NCBI GenBank assembly: GCA_001799475.1
Contig: MGTN01000165.1
Coordinates: 7,641 to 19,844 of the forward strand
Reading direction: 5' to 3'
DNA: 12,204 nt
DNA from: Desulfovibrionales bacterium GWA2_65_9
GTDB lineage: Bacteria; Desulfobacterota; Desulfovibrionia; Desulfovibrionales; Desulfovibrionaceae
Below the pieces are notes generated by a model, which saw only the letters and a program-made list of their open reading frames with translations, made no database searches and was not told the origin of the DNA. Within the stretch, counting starts at the first letter, position 1. The number at the start of each line of letters is the position of its first letter. Below, in pieces: positions 7,698-12,204 of this stretch. The position numbers were made by a program, and so were the translations under genes.

Positions 7698-9200
7698 CTA
7701 GTTCCGCTCGGGCGCGGGTTCAGGCTTGCGGTCGGCCATGGCAGGCCCTGCGGACCCGGGCCAGGGCTCGTCCTTGGGCGGCGAATAGACCACGGGCTGG
7801 CCCTTCTTGGGCCTGGGCAGGCCGTCGGCCTTGTCGCTGCGGCTTGCGGCCGCTTCCGGGGCCTTGGGCGCAGCGCTTTCCGGTTTCTTGACCTCGGCCT
7901 TCTTGGCTTCGGATATGTTGGCTTCGGCTTTTTTGGCTTCGGGCTTGGGCTCTTGGGGCGTGGTGGCGGCATTCGGGCTTTCCGCCTTGGGTGCCGCGTT
8001 TTTGGGCGCGTCGGCCTTGGCCTGCGGGGTCTGGGCCGCCTGGGGTGCAGGCGCGCCGCCGCCGGCCTCCACGGCCTTGACCTTGGTCCCGGGCCGGGCC
8101 TTCTGCAGGCCCTCCACGATGACGCGGTCTCCGGCGTTCAGGCCGCTGGCCACCAGCCACTTGTCGCCCACGACGCGCACGGTCTCGATGGGCCGGGGCT
8201 CCACCGCGCCGTCGGCCTTCACGGTCATGACCAGGGGGTTGCCCTTGCTGTCGCGGCTGACGGCCACCTGGGGCACCAGGATGGCCTGCTCGCGCACGCC
8301 CTCCTCAAGCACGGCGCGCACGTACAGGCCGGGCAGCAGGTCGCCTGCGGGATTGGGGAACTCCGCGCGCAGGTTGACCACGCCGGTGCTCGGGTCCACG
8401 GTGATGTCCGAGAACTGGAGGGTGCCCTCATGGGCGTAGGTCGAGCCGTCCTCGAAGAGCAGCTTGACCTTGGGTCCGGTCGCGCCGGACTTCTTCAGGC
8501 TGCCGCTGGCCAGTTCGCGCTTCAGGCGCATGACCTCGGCGCTGGACTGGGTCACGTCCACGTAGATGGGGTTGGCCTGCTGGATGGTGGCCAGGGGCAC
8601 GGCCTGGCTGGCCGTCACCAAGGCTCCGGGCGTCACCGAGGACTTGCCGATGCGTCCGGCGATGGGCGCAGTGATGCGGGTGTAAGAGAGGTTGATGCGC
8701 GCGTTCTCCAGGGCGGCCTTGGCGGCCATGACCTCGGCCTCGGCCTGGCTGTGGGCGGCCTGGGCTTCGTCGTTGTCCTGCTGGCTCACGGCGCGCACCT
8801 TGGAAAGCCCGGTGAACCGCTCGGCCTTGAGCCTGGCGGGCAGGGCGTTGGCCTCGGCCTTGGCCAGGGCGGCCTTGGCGTTGTTGTAGGCGGCTTGGTA
8901 CGTGGCCGGGTCGATCTGGTAGAGCACCTCGCCCGCCTTCACGTCCGCTCCCTCGCGGAACAGGCGTTTCTGGACGATGCCGCCCACCTGGGGCCGCACC
9001 TCGCTCATGAGATGGGCGGAGGTGCGGCCGGGCAGCACGGTGGTCAGGGTCACGGCCTGGGGGGTGATGGAAACCACGGTGACCTCGGGTTCCTGGGCCT
9101 TGGGCGCGGCGTTGGCCTGCTGGCCCTGGCCGCAGCCGGAAAGGGCCGCAAGGAGTGTCAGGAGAAGGGCACAGGACGCAAAAGGGGAGTGACGGAGCAT
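7698..9200 (-). CDS. RND efflux periplasmic adaptor lipoprotein (AcrA/MexA-like) with long charged tail, 500 aa
   Basis: This is the membrane fusion protein linking pump and outer-membrane channel. I chose the ATG at 9200 because it gives a lipoprotein signal (lipobox LSGC, C23) and has AGGA 7 nt upstream; the frame is open further upstream to 9326, but that would overlap the repressor gene and bury the signal. The adaptor core follows AcrA order: first lipoyl half with VRPQVGGIVQKRLFREGADVKAG (68-90), alpha-hairpin (about 100-172), second lipoyl half with TRITAPIAGRIG (174-185), beta-barrel with DPSTGVVNLRAEFPN (269-283), and membrane-proximal domain to about 375. Residues ~378-500 form an extra tail rich in Ala, Lys, Pro and Glu, including EAKKAE twice (421-426 and 431-436), and with a Pro-rich end (PVVYSPPKDEPWPGS). 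AcrA-type proteins are normally near 380-400 residues, so this tail is unusual. It is the second gene of the operon. Confidence 0.95.
   Translation of the reverse strand: MLRHSPFASCALLLTLLAALSGCGQGQQANAAPKAQEPEVTVVSITPQAVTLTTVLPGRTSAHLMSEVRPQVGGIVQKRLFREGADVKAGEVLYQIDPATYQAAYNNAKAALAKAEANALPARLKAERFTGLSKVRAVSQQDNDEAQAAHSQAEAEVMAAKAALENARINLSYTRITAPIAGRIGKSSVTPGALVTASQAVPLATIQQANPIYVDVTQSSAEVMRLKRELASGSLKKSGATGPKVKLLFEDGSTYAHEGTLQFSDITVDPSTGVVNLRAEFPNPAGDLLPGLYVRAVLEEGVREQAILVPQVAVSRDSKGNPLVMTVKADGAVEPRPIETVRVVGDKWLVASGLNAGDRVIVEGLQKARPGTKVKAVEAGGGAPAPQAAQTPQAKADAPKNAAPKAESPNAATTPQEPKPEAKKAEANISEAKKAEVKKPESAAPKAPEAAASRSDKADGLPRPKKGQPVVYSPPKDEPWPGSAGPAMADRKPEPAPERN
7701..8069 (-). other. Low-complexity Ala/Lys/Pro/Glu tail of the adaptor
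   Basis: This segment encodes residues 378-500 of the adaptor. It is dominated by GCC, AAG/AAA, GAG/GAA and CCG/CCC codons and contains two copies of EAKKAE ten residues apart. It begins just after the family-conserved C-terminal beta strands (GTKVKAVE). It is expected to be disordered in the periplasm, with a mixed-charge middle and a Pro-rich end. Confidence 0.75.
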
Positions 9201-9252
9201 AGGAGTTTCCTGAGTACGTTTGGGGTGGTGGTGGGGAGCGGTCCTGGCTGGG

Positions 9253-9897
9253 CTAGGCCGGGTTGCCGGCGCGGATGGCCGCGATGCCGCCCAGGGAGAA
9301 GCCCATGATGAAGTCCGTGATGGCATCCAGGTTGTCGGCCTTCAGCCCCAGTTCCGGGGACATGCGGGTGATGGCCTCCCTGGCGAAGTCGAAGAGCAGG
9401 CATTGGCCGATGATGCAGGAGCCGCACCGGGAGACCGTCAGATCGTCCGAATCCGGCAGGAACGCACGCACGATGTCGAGCAGCAGGCTGCGCGAGGCCG
9501 TGCAGTAGCGCTCGAAGATGTCCAGGAAGTGCCGGGAGGGCTCAATGATCTCCTGGGTGAGCCGACGGCTCAAGAGCTCATTGACCGGGTCGCCGTCGCC
9601 GACGAACTGGCACAGGTGGCTGCGCACAAAGGCCCGCAGCCTTGCCTCAGGGGTGCTGTCCGCAGTGACCCCGAGGTTGCGCGGGTACTGCCGCTCCATG
9701 TTCTCGATGTGGTCCTTGATGACGGCGATGTAGAGCTCCTCCTTGCTGCCAAAGTGGTAGCTCACGGCAGCGACATTGGCCTCGGCGAGGTCGCAGATGT
9801 CGCGGACGGTTGCGTTTTTGAGGCCGTACTCTGAGAATACCTTGCGCGCTGCGTGCAGAAGCCGCAACCTTGTGCTGTTATCTTTTGATATTTTCAT
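9253..9897 (-). CDS. TetR-family transcriptional regulator (CecR/YbiH-like C-terminal domain), 214 aa
   Basis: This is a DNA-binding repressor that probably controls the efflux operon it heads. Residues 10-56 form the TetR HTH domain, ending in the recognition part ANVAAVSYHFGSKEELY. The remainder is the helical ligand-binding and dimer domain. Segments such as NELLSRRLTQEIIEPSRHF and SCIIGQCLLFDFAREAI resemble the C-terminal domain of the CecR (YbiH) group, although I assign this from memory of the pattern. The ATG at 9897 has GAGGGG 3 nt upstream. The stop lies 52 nt before the adaptor gene on the same strand, and I see no separate promoter or terminator in that gap, so all four genes are probably one transcript. 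In many efflux loci the repressor is divergent; here it is the first gene, which would give negative feedback on its own and the pump's expression. The inducing ligand is unknown. Confidence 0.93.
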   Translation of the reverse strand: MKISKDNSTRLRLLHAARKVFSEYGLKNATVRDICDLAEANVAAVSYHFGSKEELYIAVIKDHIENMERQYPRNLGVTADSTPEARLRAFVRSHLCQFVGDGDPVNELLSRRLTQEIIEPSRHFLDIFERYCTASRSLLLDIVRAFLPDSDDLTVSRCGSCIIGQCLLFDFAREAITRMSPELGLKADNLDAITDFIMGFSLGGIAAIRAGNPA

Positions 9898-9913
9898 ACG
9901 CCCCTCGCCGAAA

Positions 9914-9934
9914 CAAAATTTAGAACAAGATTTG
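9914..9934. promoter_or_regulatory. Candidate operator: imperfect inverted repeat before the TetR gene
   Basis: The arms CAAAATTT and AAGATTTG (reverse complement CAAATCTT) match at 6 of 8 positions around a 5-nt centre. The site lies between the predicted -10 box and the repressor start codon, covering the expected transcription start. Size and placement fit a TetR-type operator, but the match is imperfect and the region is AT-rich, which makes chance matches easier. Confidence 0.4.
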
Positions 9935-9942
9935 AAAAAAGC

Positions 9943-9970
9943 ATTTAAACATTGTTTTTTGTGCTGTCAA
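9943..9970 (-). promoter_or_regulatory. Sigma70-type promoter of the efflux operon
   Basis: On the minus strand a perfect TTGACA (-35, at 9965-9970) is followed after 16 nt by TTAAAT (-10, at 9943-9948; 4 of 6 to consensus). A 17-nt spacer would give TAAATG instead. The AT-rich spacer stands out from the high-GC surroundings. The likely transcription start near 9936 leaves a leader of about 40 nt before the repressor ATG at 9897. Confidence 0.6.
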
Positions 9971-10678
9971 GCAGAGTCTACCTCGGCCCCGAACTTTTCC
10001 CTCAACTCGGTTTCTGGAGTGGGAGTGACTTCTGCGGGCCCGGCAAGGCCGGACGCACAAACTGGGCCCTCGCCGATGATGCTTGGCTGGGCAGAGGGGG
10101 CTGTTCGCAACGCATGGCCAGGGGGCAAGCATCTCGTCTTAACCAAAGGAATCAACCGGCTATGGCGAAATTGCTGTGGCCCGTGTTTCCACTTGCTCCC
10201 CATAGCTCCCTCCCGGTGCTGGCTCAGGATTCTGTCAACACGCGCGCTCAGGTTCGAACGTGCGGTCGGTTATACCTGCTGACACTCCTCGTAACATTTG
10301 GCGTCCGGCACGGTCCTGATCCTTGTCGGCAAACTCGGGCCGTCACACATCCGGCAGCAGGCCATCTTTCTGCCTTCAACTGGTCACTGGCAGGTCTTCT
10401 GCGCGGCGATTGCAGACGGCCTGAACATGGCCTGCCCATCCGGCCTTGGGCCGTGCTGCGTAGTCTCGACGACGCCCTGGTGCGACAAAGACCACGGGAC
10501 AGCCCTTGTCGTCGTGGACATCGTCAATAAAACGTGGTTTCTAAGCATGGTTCGGGGACATGCGTCCTGCACCCGATGGGGGAGCAGGCGACGGGTGTCT
10601 GGCCGTATGCATTCCAAGCAAAAACTGTCTGGTGCGCAGGCGTTGCGGCATCAGGCGGGCAGGTCGTTCACACGCAGC
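9971..10678. other. About 700 nt with no convincing gene
   Basis: This stretch separates the efflux operon promoter from the glycosyltransferase gene. I see no tRNA, transposase or regulatory RNA that I can support. It holds two small GC hairpins (CCGGC-AAG-GCCGG at 10040-10052 and CGGCC-TTG-GGCCG at 10441-10453), neither followed by a T run. The part from 10295 onward is open in the frame of the downstream gene, but has no good start codon or ribosome site. No strong promoter for the downstream gene is visible; TGGACA near 10515-10520 lacks a good -10 partner. Confidence 0.5.
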
Positions 10679-12204
10679 ATGAACATTTGCACGATTTCCA
10701 TGCATGTGGGCTCGGCGCTCAAGGACATGGGGCACGAAGTTCTCAACTTCTGGCTCCAGCAGTCCCTGTTCGACCTGAGGGCGGCCCTGGCCGAGCAGTC
10801 CTTTGTCCCGGACCTCATCTTTCAAGAGGAACGCCTGGGCCAGCGGGTCATCCTGCAGGGGTTGCACCATTTCTCCTGTCCCAAGATCTTCTGGTCCCTG
10901 GACACCCACTGCAACCTGTTCTGGCAGGCGCATTACTTTCGCCTTTTTGACGGGGTGCTGAGCCCGCACATAAGCATCCTCCAAAAAGATCTGCATCCGC
11001 CGCATCCGCCCTTTGCCCGTTTGGCCATGTTCGGGGCCGAGCGCCCGTGGAGGCCGTTTTCCGAGCGGCCGCAGAATGTGGCCTTCGTTGGCCGGATCAC
11101 GCAGCAGCGTCCCCTGCGGCGATGGTTGGCCGAGTTTTTGGAGGAGAGCCATGGCGCCAGGGTGGCCCAGGACATCTCCTTTCGGGAGATGCTGGACCTC
11201 TACTGCGCCTCGCGCCTGGCGCCAAACGAGTCCATGCTCTCGGAGGTCAACTTCAGGCTGCTGGAGGCCGCCTCGTGCGGCTGTCTCGTGCTCAGCCAGG
11301 ATGTCGGCGCCGACCAGGATGTCCTCTTCGCCTGCGGACGCGAGATGGAAACCTATGCCCATGTGCTGGAACTGGGGGCGTTGCTGGACCATTACGCCGC
11401 GCGGCCAGACCAGGCCGAGCGGCTGGGCAGGGCGGCCTGGGAACGGGTGCAACGGGAGCACCTTGTGCGCCACCGCTGCCAAGGCATCCTGGATTTTGCG
11501 GCCAGGCTCTCCCCGGCGGGCACACAGCAAGGTGATCGGGATACCGCCTACTGGCTGGCCCTTGTGCATTTGCAACGCTCCGGGCTGTTTGCGACATCCT
11601 TGGAAGACCTGGCCCAGGCCCTGGGCACGCTTTCGCCCACGCCCGAGGTTGTGTCCGCGCTGGTGACGTTATTGACGGAAAACGGCCAAAGGGATGCGGC
11701 CCTGAGAGTGCTCCACCGGATCATCGCCGGGGGGGCGCACCTGGACCAGCTGGAGGTCAACCTGGCCGGTTCGCTGGCCGGAATTTTCCTGGATGACTGG
11801 AACCTCTCCAGGCAATTCTGGTATCGGCACACAGCCTCAAGGGCATCAGGCAGGATGGTGCTCAAGAGCCCGGCCCATCTGTGCCTTTTGTGGGCCAAGG
11901 AACTGGTTTCAGCCGGGCGGCTTGGCTCGTCGGGCTTTCAATACGATCCCAACGCACACCTGCCGAAGGCTGCGGTGGAGTGTTTGTATCTGGCCCAGAG
12001 GTTGGACCCGGACGACCTGGAGCCGACCCGCCGCCTCGAGGCCTTGACCTCAACGCTGCGCGGGCATGATTTCATCCGGCTGGGCCACCTTTCCCACCTG
12101 GCCCTGCACGCCCCCCAAGACTGGCGGGTCGGCCTCCAACTGGGCCTGGCGAATCTCAAGGCCTTCCGCCTGCGGGTGGGCTTGGAGGAAATCCTCCTGT
12201 CCAG
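10679..12204 (+). CDS. Glycosyltransferase, CgeB/YkvP-like (GT-B fold), with helical C-terminal extension; 3' end outside window
   Basis: The frame is open to the right edge (508 codons). The start at 10679 gives MNICTISMHVGSALKDMGHEVL, a usual Rossmann-like opening for these enzymes. Its ribosome site is weak; other in-frame ATGs lie at 10607 and 10700. Residues ~1-130 resemble the N-terminal domain of YkvP/CgeB proteins (FWSLDTHCNLFW at 71-82, then DGVLSPH at 91-97). Residues ~133-275 resemble a glycosyl-transferase 1 type domain: NVAFVGRI, then SEVNFRLLEAASCGCLVLSQ (188-207), whose acidic/Gly pattern fits the donor-sugar site, and a closing helix with RLGRAAWERVQREHL. From ~285 to the edge the protein is helical and repeat-like (for example AALRVLHRII and VECLYLAQRLDPDDLEPTRR), perhaps TPR-type. 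These enzymes usually modify surface polysaccharide or proteins; donor and acceptor cannot be told. No linked partner genes are in view. Confidence 0.85.
   Translation, partial: MNICTISMHVGSALKDMGHEVLNFWLQQSLFDLRAALAEQSFVPDLIFQEERLGQRVILQGLHHFSCPKIFWSLDTHCNLFWQAHYFRLFDGVLSPHISILQKDLHPPHPPFARLAMFGAERPWRPFSERPQNVAFVGRITQQRPLRRWLAEFLEESHGARVAQDISFREMLDLYCASRLAPNESMLSEVNFRLLEAASCGCLVLSQDVGADQDVLFACGREMETYAHVLELGALLDHYAARPDQAERLGRAAWERVQREHLVRHRCQGILDFAARLSPAGTQQGDRDTAYWLALVHLQRSGLFATSLEDLAQALGTLSPTPEVVSALVTLLTENGQRDAALRVLHRIIAGGAHLDQLEVNLAGSLAGIFLDDWNLSRQFWYRHTASRASGRMVLKSPAHLCLLWAKELVSAGRLGSSGFQYDPNAHLPKAAVECLYLAQRLDPDDLEPTRRLEALTSTLRGHDFIRLGHLSHLALHAPQDWRVGLQLGLANLKAFRLRVGLEEILLS

Noticed and set aside
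4554..9308. A 1584-codon open frame on the + strand opposite the pump and adaptor genes
   Set aside because: It is a shadow of GC-rich coding sequence on the other strand: its translation is His/Gly/Gln/Ala-rich with no domain, while the minus strand encodes well-conserved proteins over the same bases. Similar long shadows at 3034-4599 (+) and 1655-2911 (-) are rejected for the same reason.
9201..9326. Upstream extension of the adaptor reading frame to a start at 9326
   Set aside because: It would overlap the repressor gene and place 42 residues before a clear lipoprotein signal peptide; the ATG at 9200 has a good ribosome site.
10040..10052. Short GC hairpin CCGGC-AAG-GCCGG
   Set aside because: Only 5 bp and no T run; expected by chance in DNA of this composition.
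10253..10259. TTCGAAC, like the T-loop of a tRNA
   Set aside because: The flanking bases do not form a 5-bp T-stem, and no acceptor or anticodon arm fits around it.
10534..10950. A 138-codon frame on the + strand overlapping the start of the glycosyltransferase
   Set aside because: Its second half overlaps conserved glycosyltransferase codons in another frame, and its translation shows no recognisable domain.

Overview
The window is high-GC bacterial DNA with tightly packed genes. Protein styles (hybrid kinase with HPt, HAE1-type RND pump with its own TetR repressor, CgeB/YkvP-like glycosyltransferase with a helical extension) point to a Gram-negative proteobacterium. A Desulfovibrio-like deltaproteobacterium is my best guess, but this rests on general resemblance only. 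There are no rRNA, tRNA, CRISPR or IS features that I can support. I see no clearly new biological system; most of the window is recognisable, and the oddities are remnants, tails and control regions.

Left part (1-3043, + strand): signalling. The 3' end of a hybrid sensor kinase (ATPase domain, receiver, HPt) is followed by a second gene that starts with a receiver and ends with a complete histidine-kinase core. Neither shows a DNA-binding output in the visible part, so the pair may form a phosphorelay (HPt of the first to receiver of the second). Directly after the stop of the second gene, in the same frame, lies about 350 nt encoding the second half of a GAF domain and its signalling helix. 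This looks like the remnant of a third kinase and suggests past deletion or recombination among related kinase genes.

Middle part (3061-9970, - strand): a complete tripartite multidrug efflux operon, read right to left: TetR/CecR-like repressor, periplasmic adaptor lipoprotein, AcrB-like RND pump, outer-membrane channel lipoprotein. Gaps are 52 nt, 18 nt and a 1-nt overlap. A strong sigma70-type promoter with an imperfect inverted repeat at its start region lies in front of the repressor gene, so autoregulation of all four genes from one promoter is likely. The pump keeps the AcrB proton-relay residues and the phenylalanines of the drug pocket at AcrB numbering. The adaptor carries an unusual ~120-residue Ala/Lys/Pro/Glu-rich tail.

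Right part (9971-12204): about 700 nt without a convincing gene, then the 5' part of a glycosyltransferase gene on the + strand that runs off the window.
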